The position numbers and the translations under genes were made by a program. 64,000 bases of DNA from Albifimbria verrucaria. Lineage: Eukaryota; Ascomycota; Sordariomycetes; Hypocreales; Stachybotryaceae. The notes beneath the pieces were generated by a model that was given only the letters and a program-made list of their open reading frames with translations, was not told where the DNA came from and searched no databases. Location of the stretch: positions 2,728,001 to 2,792,000 of the forward strand of contig JAHREC010000009.1 of NCBI GenBank assembly GCA_020081605.1. The letters run 5' to 3'. Every line of letters begins with the position of its first letter. Within the stretch, counting starts at the first letter, position 1. Below, piece by piece: positions 11,223 through 22,443 of the stretch.

Positions 11223-14200
11223 ATGCGACTTAGCCTTGAAGGTCCCGACTGCTATACAATCGCATGGATTGCTGCTCTTCCTATCGAGCGTGCAGCTGCA
11301 ACGGCTCTGCTCGACGACCGCCATGACCCGCCTCAAGACTTTGAGCAACATCACTGTGATACGAATTCATATACTTGGGGACGAATGGGCACTCATAACA
11401 TCGTTGTTGCATCGCTTCCTGCCGGCTCATACGGGACAACATCTGCGGCGACTACTGCTTCGAATGTCTTATCGTCCTTACCTCATATCAAGATTGGGCT
11501 GCTCGTGGGAATAGGTGGCGGCATCGCTCAACCTCCTCATCAAGATATTCGACTCGGAGATGTCGTCGTCAGCCAACCTGACAGGACAACCGGAGGGGTT
11601 ATACAGTATGACCTTGGGAAGGCGAAGCTGGGAGAGGTGTGGGAACGCAAGGGCTCTCTAAATACGCCTCCTTCGGTGCTCCTCCATGCCGTGGCAAATC
11701 TGCAGGCCGAGCACCTTATAGCAGCTTCTAAAATCTCTGAACTCTTACAAACTATGTGGGATAATAACCCATTGATGAAAAGAACAAGACCTAACTCCGC
11801 AGGCTTTGTTCACCAAGGATTCGAGAATGATCGACTGTTTCAATCGAGCTATAGCCATGCTTGGGGGATTCATGTGACAATTGCGATAAGTCATGGGAGG
11901 TAGAACGTACTCCACGGGAGGGCACTTGTCCAGAGATCCACTACGGAATTATAGCATCAGGAAATGCGCTTATCAAAGATGCGACCGCTCGTGACCAGCT
12001 TGTGGAGGAGATAGGTGGATGCCTTTGTGTTGAGATGGAGGCTGCTGGCCTAATGAATCATTTTCCATGCATTGTGATCAGGGGTATATGCGACTATGCC
12101 GACTCGCATAAGAATGACCGGTGGCAGCAATATGCTTCTGCTACGGCGGCGGCGTATGCGAAGGAACTGCTTGGCTTTGTTGAGTCCAAACAACTCCAAG
12201 CGACACGTGGGGCAGTTGAGATGCTGAGATCAGGTTAGTCTTTTCAGATGTATTATGTACAACCAATTGCTGAAAAATGAAAGTCGGACAGGATTTATCC
12301 GAAGTGAAACAAGAAATAAAAACGTGCGGTGAGATTCATAAACGATTTTCCCACAATACATACAGTCATCTTGACACACTGTCTCTTAGCTCTGTTGTAC
12401 TTAACGCCAATCAGAAATCACTGCTTGATAAACTTCACGTCGCCAACGGTGCCTCATTCAACTCACACGACGAAGAACCTAACCCCACCTGTCTTGAAAA
12501 TACGCGGGTAGATCTCCTTGACCAGATATCGGCATGGATTGACGATCCTAGCGCTAAAGCAATCTTTTGGTTGAACGGCATGGCCGGAACTGGGAAGTCA
12601 ACTGTATCACGAACCATTGCTTACTCGCTGTCTAAGGAAAATCGCCTCGGTGCTAGCTTCTTCTTCAAGAGAGGAGAGCCTGATCGGGGAAATGCTACCA
12701 GGTTTATAACGACAATAGCCCGCCAGGTGGCAGACAGAGAGCCGAGGGTGGTACCAGAGCTTACGAAGGCAATCGAAACAAACTCCGCAATTTCAGGCTC
12801 AGCCATGCGGGAGCAGTTCGAGAAGTTGATCTTTGAACCTTTTTCGAAAATCACCTTGCCAGGTCCACTCGTCATCATTGTGGATGCGCTAGACGAATGC
12901 GAAGGCGATGATAAGATCAGAACCATCATTCATCTCTTTACGCGCATACAGTCTCAACACATACCTTGGCTGAAAGTGTTTATAACAAGCAGGCCAGATT
13001 TGCCGATCCGCCTAGGGTTCAGCGATGCAAAGAACACCTATCAAGATTTTATTCTTCACGAAATCAAATCTGAAATCATTGGGCATGATATCTCGATATT
13101 TCTGGAACACGAATTCCGATCGATACGGAATGATTATAACAGTACAGTATCCAAGATACGGAGATTACCTCCAGACTGGCCAAATCAGCGGGCAATCAAG
13201 GCGTTAATGAACATTGCGATCCCTCTATTTATCTCCGCCGCAACTGTCTGTCGTTTTGTCTCCGATCGTAGGTACGGTGCCCCTAACGAGCTGCTTGAGG
13301 AGATTATAGCGCATAAGGGAAGTAGTGGAAGCTCTGGCCTTAGCGCAACGTACCTACCAATCTTGAATCGACAGATTATCAACGTTCAATCAAAACAAAA
13401 GAAAGCAGAGATTATCCAACAGTTTCGAAAGGTTGTCGGCACCATTATTACTCTTGGGAGTCCTCTTTCAAGCTCGGCCCTTGCGCAATTACTAAATGTT
13501 TCTCAAGAGACTATTGATGTTAGGCTGGATATGCTCCATTCCGTCCTGCATGTCCCTTCTTCATCAAAGGATCCCGTACGACTGCTCCATCTATCTTTCA
13601 GGGATTTTCTAGTTAACCCTGAAATATGGGAGGGAACACCGCCTGGGGTAGACAAGCTTGGGGTAGATGAGAAGCAGATGCATCAAGACATAGTGGTCCA
13701 TTGCCTCCGCGTCATGGCGAAAAACCTTCGAAGGAATATGTGTGATTTGCAAAATCCAGGAATTGCTCGATCCGATATAGATCAGCAAACAGTGACTAAC
13801 CATATTCAGCCAGAGCTTGAGTATGCCTGTCTTTACTGGGTCGATCACCTAAAGAAAGGAGGCATATGCATCTCGATTAATGAACTTTACCAGTTCCTCT
13901 CCAAAAACCTGCTATATTGGATCGAAGCACTGAGCCTGGTAGGGCGGGCGTCAGATGGGCCTGGAATTCTACGAACCTTGCGTTCTGTTCTACAGGTGCG
14001 TGCTGCTCATCCTACTTTCCTAAATGCATCGCAAATGATACTGATTGTTATATAAGCCCCAGGAAAACAAAGAAATATTAAGACTACTTGATGATGCTAT
14101 CCGGTTTAGCCGTAGCTATCTATCCACCATCGAGTCTTACCCGCTTCAAATCTATGCTCTGGTTGCCTTCTTACCACTCAAAAGCCCTATACGAAGGATG

Positions 14201-15864
14201 TTCCTAGAGAGTCAACGGGATTGGTTATCTATCTCTGGCGTATTAGAACAGAGCTGGGATTCATGCCTACAGACGCTCGAGGGCCATAGCGACTCGGTAT
14301 ACTCGGTGGTGTTCTCGCCGGATGGCCAACATCTTGCGTCGGCCTCGTTTGATCAGACCGTGCGGCTCTGGGAGGCGGCAACCGGCCACTGCGTCCAGAC
14401 GCTCGAGGGCCATAGCGGCTTGGTATACTCGGTGGTGTTCTCGCCGGATGGCCAACATCTTGCGTCGGCCTCGTATGATCACACCGTGCGGCTCTGGGAG
14501 GCGGCAACCGGCCACTACGTCCAGACGCTCGAGGGCCATAGCGGCTTAGTATACTCGGTGGTATTCTCGCCGGATGGCCAACATCTTGCGTCGGCCTCGG
14601 ATGATCAGACTGTGCGGCTCTGGGAGGCGGCAACCGGCCACTGCGTCCAGACACTCGAGGGCCATAGCGGCTCGGTATACTCGGTGGTGTTCTCGCCGGA
14701 TGGCCAATATCTTACGTCGGCCTCGGATGATCACACCGTGCGGCTCTGGGAGGCGGCAACCGGCCACTGCGTCCAGACGCTCGAGGGCCATAGCGGCTTG
14801 GTATACTCGGTGGTGTTCTCGCCGGATGGCCAACATCTTGCGTCGGCCTCGGATGATCACACCGTGCGGCTCTGGGAGGCGGCAACCGGCCACTGCGTCC
14901 AGACGCTTGAGGGCCATAGCGGCTCGGTATACTCGGTGGTGTTCTCGCCGGATGGCCAACATCTTGCGTCGGCCTCGGATGATCAGACCGTGCGGCTCTG
15001 GGAGGCGGCAACCGGCCACTGCGTCCAGACGCTCGAGGGCCATAGCGGCTTGGTATACTCGGTGGTGTTCTCGCCGGATGGCCAACATCTTGCGTCGGCC
15101 TCGTATGATCAGACCATGCGGCTCTGGGAGGCAGCAACCGGCCACTGCGTCCAGACGCTAAAGGGCCATAGTAACTGGGTATACTCGGTGGTGTTCTCGC
15201 CGGATGGCCAACATCTTGCGTCGGCCTCGGATGATCAGACCATGCGGCTCTGGGAGGCGGCAACCGGCCACTGCGTCCAGACGCTAAAGGGCCATAGCGG
15301 CTCGGTAAGGTCGGTGGTGTTCTCGCCGGATGGCCAATATCTTGCGTCGGCCTCGGATGATCACACCGTGCGGCTCTGGGAGGCGGCAACCGGCCACTGC
15401 GTCCAGACGCTCGAGGGCCATAGCCACTGGGTATGGTCGGTGGTGTTCTCGCCGGATGGCCAACATCTTGCGTCGGCCTCGTCTGATCAGACCGTGCGGC
15501 TCTGGGAGGCGGCGACCGGCCAATGCCTACAAGTCCTCAACGACATACTAACAGCTCGACTATCATTTACTCCAGACGGCTCCCATCTACTTACCGATGC
15601 TGGGATTCTGATGATAGAGAGCACTCACTCATCGCGCCTACTACACAATATACCTTTGATGTTCATAGCCCTATACCGGCAGGATACGGGCTGGATGAAG
15701 ATCGCTGTTGGATTACATGGGATGGGGACAAGACACTGTGGTTGCCGGTGAACTTCCGACCAACCTCCCAAGAGAGTTTCGCTATCTCTGAATCCAGAGT
15801 AGGAATTGGTTCTCCATCTGGAAGAGTTACTTTAATCTGTATATACGCGAATAAGCTGCCTTGA
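11223..15864 (+). CDS. PNP-NACHT-WD40 fungal NLR protein
   Basis: STAND-class NLR of about 1,510 aa. Such proteins act in fungal non-self recognition and programmed cell death. Domains in order: a purine-nucleoside-phosphorylase/nucleosidase-like domain (YTIAWIAALPIE, VGIGGGI, RLGDVVVS, EMEAAGLMN, RGICDYADSHKN); a NACHT domain with Walker A GMAGTGKS and Walker B VIIVDALDEC; a helical region; ten near-identical 42-aa WD40 repeats; and a C-terminal tail with WITWDGDKTLWLP. Introns are 12234-12283 (50 nt) and 13996-14056 (61 nt). One G is missing in GGGGG 11863-11867, and one base is missing somewhere in 15597-15690, before the tail. With both restored the total is 1,511 codons. ATG 11223 is chosen because the family-typical N-terminus starts there. 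The whole gene lies inside the inverted-repeat element. Confidence 0.9.
14264..15523 (+). repeat. ten tandem 126-bp WD40 units
   Basis: Units begin at TGC every 126 bp (14264, 14390 and so on to 15398) and encode 42 aa each. Most of the unit is identical at DNA level, including long stretches such as GTGTTCTCGCCGGATGGCCA. Amino-acid differences concentrate at unit residues 10, 11, 13, 29 and 31, with minor variation at 6, 23, 25 and 33. An eleventh, decayed unit follows. The pattern is that of HET-D/HET-E/HNWD-type repeats, known for concerted evolution with hypervariable surface positions. Confidence 0.93.
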
Positions 15865-16284
15865 ACTACAGTACTATGTAGCGACTAGGCCAAGAACATT
15901 TTTCGTTAATTAATATTAAATATTATTTTCCCCAATAACTCTGCTTCGGAGGGTCGTAGGGGAGCTCCTGATTATATGCATTGACCTCATATTCTAGAAC
16001 ATTCTGGTGTACCAAGCTGAGCCATTAGCTCCGGCCTTCATACTTCTCGATCGGCGGCAGTGAGGAATATTCCAGAAATAGCTGCATGAGTATGCTAGAA
16101 AATATGGGAAGGGCAGGAAGCAGTACTATTCTTGGATGCCTGCAACAGCTGCGTTCAGGAAAAGCAAAAATCCCGTTTACTCGTTCCCAGGGCTTAGTCC
16201 TAGGATCCCCTTAATGCCTGAGGCACGACGAACTGGCTGTTAGAGGTCAGGGACTTAAGGGACTTCTGGGCGTAAGCCACATAC
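15865..16284. other. 3' flank of the NLR gene inside the element
   Basis: Probably the 3' untranslated region, with an AT-rich stretch near 15.9 kb. From about 16215 it contains the weaker, inner part of the right inverted repeat. No further gene. Confidence 0.5.
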
Positions 16285-16371
16285 TGTGCTTGCGCCACAC
16301 GGGACCAAAAATGGACCAGTTTAGAAAGAGTTAAAGTTTAGACTGGCGGACGGTGAACCTGAATCCTACTG
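16285..16371 (-). repeat. right terminal inverted repeat
   Basis: Inverted copy of 10526-10612. Ends in CCTACTG followed by TA. The inner extension to about 16215 matches the left side less well. Confidence 0.8.
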
Positions 16372-16534
16372 TACCGGTATTCATACTGTCATGATGTTTG
16401 CGCTGTATGCATTGTACAGTACCGTATGTATGTTCTTTGGAGAAATAAGGGGTTTAATTGTTCCGGACCATTGACAAACCCAGGGTCCGTGAATGAAGGG
16501 CTAAAGTCACTGAGCCGGCTCCTTCCAGCTTCCA

Positions 16535-16755
16535 TGGTGACTGAAGCAAGATATTTTCCCTTCTGAACAGTTCGCATCCATCAGTGACTGGGAGAGGCTG
16601 CCGCTTTTTTTTGGTCTGGAAGCTTAGCAATAGCTGGTGACTGAAGCAAGGTGATTGCGTCCATGTGGGAACACTCCTAATCGTTGGTGACTGAAGCGGG
16701 TTGCTGCTTGTTCTCACCCTGAACACAGCGGACTTTGCTGGTGACTTGACTTGAA
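16535..16755 (+). repeat. short dispersed repeat, core TGGTGACTGAAGC
   Basis: TGGTGACTGAAGCAAG occurs exactly at 16535 and 16635, with a changed end at 16685. Degenerate cores GTGACT occur near 16584 and 16740. Spacing is close to 50-57 bp, so this looks like an old minisatellite. The sequence between the cores is not clearly conserved. Confidence 0.6.
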
Positions 16756-16908
16756 TAATGCTTGACTACCCAGAACAAGACAAAATCTGTTTTCCATTCC
16801 AAAAAGTACATAAATTGACATGGATAGTAGGTATTTAGAAGAATTATATATGACCTTGGAATCTCGTCTATTGAATCATGTCCAATAGCCTCAGCTTGAC
16901 TCTTCTCA

Positions 16909-17661
16909 GTGCCAAAGATCCTCATCGCCTCCCAAAGGATCTTTGACAAGGTCTTCATTCATCTGATCATTTATCGGGTCCGGCAGACGTCCAGTGCCGC
17001 CTCTTTGTTTCCACTCGCCCGTCCGTGCAGGTCACGGTTATCAATAAGCCAAAATGAGCAGGACGAACTCCCCACCAACGATAATAGCAAGCTGCCTGAT
17101 GACTCTAGCTCCGGCCTGGAATCAAGCCAGACAGACCAATGGGTGGCACCAGGCATTAAGAAATCGGATTCTTATGTGAGTGATCCCAAGTCATACTGAC
17201 AATCATGGAGATGTTCTACAGTACTAACTGCTTCTTGTTGAAGTATGAGACTACTCGTGAGGAGCTGGAGTACAGGTATTTGAAGGCGTCGGATGTGAGA
17301 AAACAAGTGGGACGATTTCCATCGAAAAACGATCCCGATCTAACAATAGCTACCGGTACCCCAAGCCTTTTTATAATAAAGAAGGTTTGCCTTTACCTGC
17401 ACAGCCACCTTACACTGAGTTCCCTATCATCCCAACTCAGCGCTCATCAGGGGTCACGCAATTTACGTTGGTGGTAACAACAAGAAGCCAGGACCTGTTA
17501 GAGCCCTCTACAACAAAAGCGACAAGCATACATTCGACGTGGCATTTCACGATACATCCAAAGAAAAGCACCCAAATCGAGACGGCAGCAAAGCCAAGTC
17601 CCACCCTTTCAGTCTGGCAGTATACCACCCAGCCAGCAACCCTGAAAAGGGTTCCTCGTGA
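16909..17661 (+). CDS. RNase T1/N1-like protein, 5' end unresolved
   Basis: The C-terminal half resembles the guanyl-specific ribonuclease (T1/N1/F1) superfamily: a YNKEG segment, a TEFPI segment where the catalytic Glu sits, a GG..PGPVRALYN segment where the catalytic Arg sits, and FHD where the second His would be. The usual first His (PH.YNN) appears to be Lys. Intron 17176-17243 (68 nt, GTGAGT...TGAAG, branch CTAAC) joins two open frames. One base is missing at CCCC 17359-17362 and one at GGGG 17450-17453. No in-frame ATG is visible in the first exon, so the true start, and any signal peptide, lies further upstream or behind another break. The 3' end is also unsure: a third missing base near 17650 would move the stop to 17681. 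Secreted relatives can be effectors, but that role is not shown here. Confidence 0.45.
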
Positions 17662-19156
17662 AACCCAATGGCTCTCAATGACATTTGTGCAGACGCGAAA
17701 CAAGTATGAACAATGCCTGACGCCTGACAGACACTATAACCAGTTTCTCAGGAAACACCAAGGTGTTCTGTGCTACGGGCTTGTAGGGAATATTCCGACT
17801 CCCCAGACCTGCTTTCGCAGACTTGTCTGTTGCTGTAGCTTACCCCATTCCACTCCCACCCTTACGGAGCACTGTCACCTCATCCCAAGCTCGTTGGCTA
17901 TGAAGCCGTTGTGTAGACCGTGTACGACAAGATGTTCTTGTGGGCAAGCTAGTCGCACTGATGAGTGTGACATCTGTTCGCAAACACATCCCATGGTATT
18001 GACTACCATCCTTGCTTTGCAGGTCATTCTTGGTCTGTTTGCACTGGATATATAATCCAGATTATACCTCAAACGGATAACCACCCCCAACCCTTCCGGT
18101 CGCGCCTGTGGCAGAGATCCCTTGTTTGCTGGCAATAAGAGATGCGGGATACTCTTTGGCATTGGCATGTCATCAACAAGGGTTGGTATCGAAGTGGAGG
18201 TTGGCGATGTGAACTCTGTCGTCCTTACCAATGATGGAGAGACGCATTATCTGGCTCTAGTGCGTTTTGTATGGGACCGGGAGGTTCTGTTGTTTTGTAG
18301 CCTGGTTTATATGTGGGATATGGCAATGTGGTTACGTAATGGACGGTGTTCCGTGGCAGCCCATGGCCTACACAATTGACTTCTTTGACTCAGCCAGCTT
18401 TTTGTCTGCGTGAGTATATTGGTGTCATTTTGTCGATGCTACTGGCTGTTCGTGCGGCTGTGCCGTATAGCGCTGTCATGCTCGCTCACGCAGGGCTTGA
18501 TGAGCAGGTAGCGAGGAAGGCACCGAGCGGGACAGGTGGTACTGGAAGTATATTGGAAGAGACGGGGACATGGATCAGAGATAGGAAAGTCTTGGGAAAA
18601 ACTGAACAGCGAGTTGTAAACAAATGAAGGCTTGCAGATGAAGAATAAATCCCGTTCTTCCCACACCTTTATTCCTTCTCGTTTTTCCCCTTCTCTCTCT
18701 TGAATTACATTTATTGCATTGCATGCAGTAATATTTGCGCAGGGAAGTACAATGATTTGAAGCAGTAATTGGTCATGGTAAACAGATGTTGTGCGGTAGC
18801 AAGACGAAGAGGCTTCGCTTCACATGCGTATAGGTAAGTATAAGTTGAGTCATTCCATTTATGAATGACACAGGCTAGACTACAGTGATGGGTACAGCAT
18901 TGGCCAGAGACCCAATCCAGTCTTGTCTTGGTTGAATTAAGCATATTGCCCGGCGCTGATTGGCCCAAGGGACCCTTGAGGGATAATTAACGGTGCGGAC
19001 CGATATCGCTCCAGATTTTCCCCGAATCGAGGGGCAGCCAGACCAACGAGGGCAAAGACAAACAAACGCCAGCGTCTGTCATTCTGTCTGAGTCTGTGTC
19101 ATTGACGTTTGGAAATTCACCGCATTCTTTTCAATTGCTTTCCAAACTCCGCAACA
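17662..19156. other. intergenic
   Basis: A long frame continuing to 18055 is Cys/Thr-rich and runs beyond the break of the upstream gene; I see no domain in it. Other frames to 18.97 kb overlap on both strands. The last 150 bp should hold the promoter of threonine synthase. Confidence 0.45.
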
Positions 19157-21091
19157 ATGGCTGACGGTACCGCTGAGCGAAGCCAGAACCCTTCCCACAC
19201 CTACCTCTCCACCAGGGGCGGTGACTACGGCGTACGTCTCCCGGTTGGATCCGCGCGCGCTGCATGACGCTGACTTCTTCCCAGCTGTCCTTCGAGACCG
19301 TTGTCCTCAAGGGCCTCGCCGCAGATGGAGGTCTCTTCCTGCCCGAGGAGATCCCCGCTGCCGCCGAATGGGTGCGTTTCCCGATCCCCAGATGCGTCCT
19401 GGCTCGCGCTGACCCGTCGCAGGAGAGCTGGAAGGACCTGTCATATCCCGACCTCGCCCTGAAGATCCTCAGCCTCTACATCTCGACCGACGAAGTCCCC
19501 ACGGCTGATCTCAAAGACATCATCGACCGAAGCTACTCGACTTTCCGTGCCAAGGAGACGACGCCCTTGGTGCACCTGCGCGACAATCTCTACCTTCTCG
19601 AGCTGTTCCACGGCCCCAGCTACTCCTTCAAAGACTGTATACCTACCCTCTGGCGCATCCACTTGCTCACGATCAATGCTGACTAGCAATCAGGCGCCTT
19701 GCAGTTCTTGGGTAACCTCTTCGAGTACTTCCTCGTTCGCCGCAACCATGGCAAGGAGGGTAAAGGTATGGCTCGCGCGCATCCCGTATGAACAGTCAGA
19801 ACCAGGGCTGACAAACCAACAGACAGACACCACCTGACTGTAGTCGGTGCTACCAGCGGCGATGTATGTTCCCAGCGCAGTCCTCCCATATTCACCACCT
19901 AACATGTTACAGACCGGATCCGCTGCCATCTACGGCCTCCGAGGCAAGAAGGACGTGTCTGTCTTCATCCTGCACCCTAAGGGTCGCATCAGCCCCCTGC
20001 AAGAGCAGCAGATGACCACGGTTCTCGATGACAATGTCCACAACATGGCCGTCACTGGCACATTCGACGATTGCCAGGACATCGTCAAGGCCATGTTCGC
20101 CGACGAGGACACAAACAAGCAAATCAAGCTTGGCGCAGGTCAGTGACCCGTCCAGTCATCTCCAAATCTTTACTAACCCCCAAACAGTCAACAGCATCAA
20201 CTGGGCCAGAATCCTCGCTCAGATCGTCTACTACTTCCACTCCTACTTCGCTCTTGCCAAGACCTCCTCATCGTTCAAGGTCGGCGACAAGGTCCGAGCC
20301 GTTGTGCCCACTGGCAACTTCGGCGATATCCTGGCTGGTTACTTTGCCCGCCGCATGGGTCTCCCTCTCGAGAAGCTGGTCATTGCTACCAACGAGAACG
20401 ACATCCTCGACCGTTTCTGGAAGACCGGCAAGTACGAGAAGAAGCCCGCCACCGGGGCCGAGGCGGAGGGTGGACTGGCCGCCGATGGAGCCAAGGCCCA
20501 CGAGGACGGCGCCCGCGAGACACTTAGCCCCGCCATGGATATTCTTGTGTCGAGCAACTTTGAGCGTCTGCTGTGGTACCTCGCCTACGAATTCGCTGGC
20601 ACCACCGGCATGGACGATGAATGGAGCAAGAAGCAGGCCTCGCAGGAGGTCACTGCCTGGCTCAAGGACCTGAAGACCAAGGGAGGCTTTGGCCCCGTTT
20701 ACAAAGACGTGTTGGACAACGCTCGACGCACATTCGAGAGTGAGCGAGTCGACGATGCCCAGACCCTCGAGACCATCAAGAAGTACTACAAGGAGGTCAA
20801 CTACGTCCTCGACCCCCACACCTCGGTGGGCATCACCGCTGCCGAGCGCTCCATCCAGCGCACCGGTCCCGAGGTCCCTCACATCTCCTCTCCACCGCCC
20901 ACCCCGCCAAGTTTGCCGCTGCCGTCAACCTGGCCCTGAAGGAGGTCTCCGGCTTCAGCTTCGACAAGGTTATTCCCGCCGAGCTGGAGGAGCTCTCCAG
21001 GAAGGAGACGCGCGTCACGACCGTTGAGAACTCATGGCAAAAGGTTCGGGAGATTGTCCTCGCACAGGTCGAGGAGGATCTGAAGCACTAA
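19157..21091 (+). CDS. thr4: threonine synthase
   Basis: Threonine synthase (EC 4.2.3.1), the PLP enzyme that turns O-phosphohomoserine into threonine and phosphate; about 539 aa, as usual for the fungal enzyme. Seven exons: 19157-19231, 19285-19371, 19423-19636, 19694-19765, 19823-19863, 19913-20138 and 20188-21091. Visible motifs: N-terminal YLSTRGGDYG, the PLP-lysine segment GPSYSFKD, VGATSGDTGSAA, VPTGNFGDILAG, and ATNENDILDRFW. Intron 2 (19372-19422) is 51 nt with no stop, so its retention would keep the frame. One base is missing near 20888; after it the tail reads HPAKFAAAVNLALKE and continues to TAA 21089-21091. With that base the total is 540 codons. Confidence 0.95.
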
Positions 21092-21666
21092 AGGTTGTGT
21101 TTGATCATTTCGGGTTCAAGACCTGTCGCAGGTTTTGGGAGTTTGGTGGGTGAGTTCAAAAATCAAGAATATCGCATGAAGCATAGATCTACAGTTGTCT
21201 GGATAAAACTTTTTTCTTCTAATGTGAGGTGTGGCCATTCAGATTTCCTCGTGCTACATTTCCATCACATTGTTTGTTTTGATCCACCATGCTCCTCAAG
21301 CTTAAATCATGCTCAAGGTTTCTCAACTAATGTTGTGATACCAGCCAACTTTCTCAGAATAGATGCCAAACCCAATCTCACAAACATATGGTTCTGGCCT
21401 AAAAAGCGCGGTTTTAAGCCATCCCCATTTACTCACCACGCCTTAACCGTATTCACTATAGCTCCTCTTGTGGGCGTTCCTGGTCTTGCGATAGACGCCA
21501 TGCCGACAGTTCCGTAGCAAAAGCCTAGATTCAACTACGTCATGGCGTGTGGTCCCATCAATGACTGAAATAAAAGCAACAAGAACGTCGAAAGGTGACG
21601 GCTGTATCAATTGTATATTTCACGCAATTGCTACTGTTCTGAAAGTTTCCGGCTCTCAAGTTTATC

Positions 21667-22196
21667 ATGCCTCTTCCCGATTTTCTCACCAACACAGCGC
21701 TACACCCATCTTTCGATGAGGACATTCGCGATGTCCATTTAATATACGACTACGCTGCACAAGATTCAAAGGAAACCCCGAAAAATGGCGGTATGAGATG
21801 TGGTTCTTCTCAGAGAACCGCATTGTCTACGCCATCCACGGTGGCCCCATGGCGGGCCGCATCAACTATCAGACTGCCACGTATCAATGCGTCCGCCCGG
21901 GAGAGCTTTGGCAGGTAAACTGGCTTGAGGAAACGGGCACCGTGTGCTCTCTGGTGTACGACATTCAACAGCAGCGCATCACGACACTCATTGCTTTCTC
22001 AAAAGGGCACTGGGAGAATGCGGAGGAGGCGCATGGCGACAAGCGCAACGAGAAGGACTTTGAGCGATGGAGAGGCCTGGCAAAGAAAGGCACGCAGATA
22101 GAGAGGTTCATGCTGTCGGAGCAGGCGGTGCTTGTAGAGAAATTCAAAGGGAAAGGCGACCTGGCTCCTATCGAACCAAACGCGCCAACATTTTAA
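21667..22196 (+). CDS. phenolic acid decarboxylase-like protein
   Basis: A 176-aa protein resembling the PadC/phenolic acid decarboxylase family (calycin-type beta barrel, non-oxidative decarboxylation of p-coumaric or ferulic acid). Recognisable stretches: HLIYDYA near the start, WFFSENRIVYAIHGGPMAGR, GELWQVNWLEETGTVCSLVYD, and FSKGHWE. The length fits the compact family. It appears to be intronless. One base is missing in the GGCGGT at 21787-21792; restoring it gives 177 codons. Substrate is inferred from the family only, and the active-site residues were not checked one by one. Confidence 0.7.
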
Positions 22197-22443
22197 GAAA
22201 TAAGCCTCTGGATTCGCAAGAAGAAGCTCATGCGGTGCATGCATGTGGCGTTTCTTAGATGACTTTTATGTATTTTCAATAGCTAATGAGCAGCCACTGG
22301 GCTCGCGGAATGTATCATAATATTACCTAGCAACTGTTCCATCAAACATAAACTTATAAATAACAATTAATTTATCCATGCAGTGGTCAATTCTTGGAAT
22401 GAGCGAGCGTGAACGCCGGCGGTACAACTTCCAGCATTCTAGT

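Larger units (their letters stand above)
10526..16371. mobile_element. putative transposon-like element carrying an NLR gene
   Basis: A 5,846-bp segment begins CAGTAGGGTTCAGG and ends CCTGAATCCTACTG, so its termini are inverted copies. It is flanked on both sides by TA (10524-10525 and 16372-16373), the target duplication used by Tc1/mariner/pogo-type elements. The inverted repeats match at close to nine in ten positions over about 87 bp, with a weaker match for about 75 bp more. The only gene seen inside is the plus-strand NLR, and no transposase is present. Two independent MITEs in opposite orientation around the gene would look the same, so mobilisation as one unit is inference. Confidence 0.55.

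Noticed and set aside
14229..15523. Long open frames on the antisense strand and other plus frames over the WD40 array (up to 225 aa).
   Set aside because: They result from tandem copying of a 126-bp unit (a multiple of three): any stop-free frame in one unit stays open. The composition is Arg/Pro-rich and domain-free.
17662..18055. Continuation of the long plus frame after the RNase-like segment.
   Set aside because: It is in the frame before the correction at 17450, so it is a shadow of the shift rather than part of the protein.
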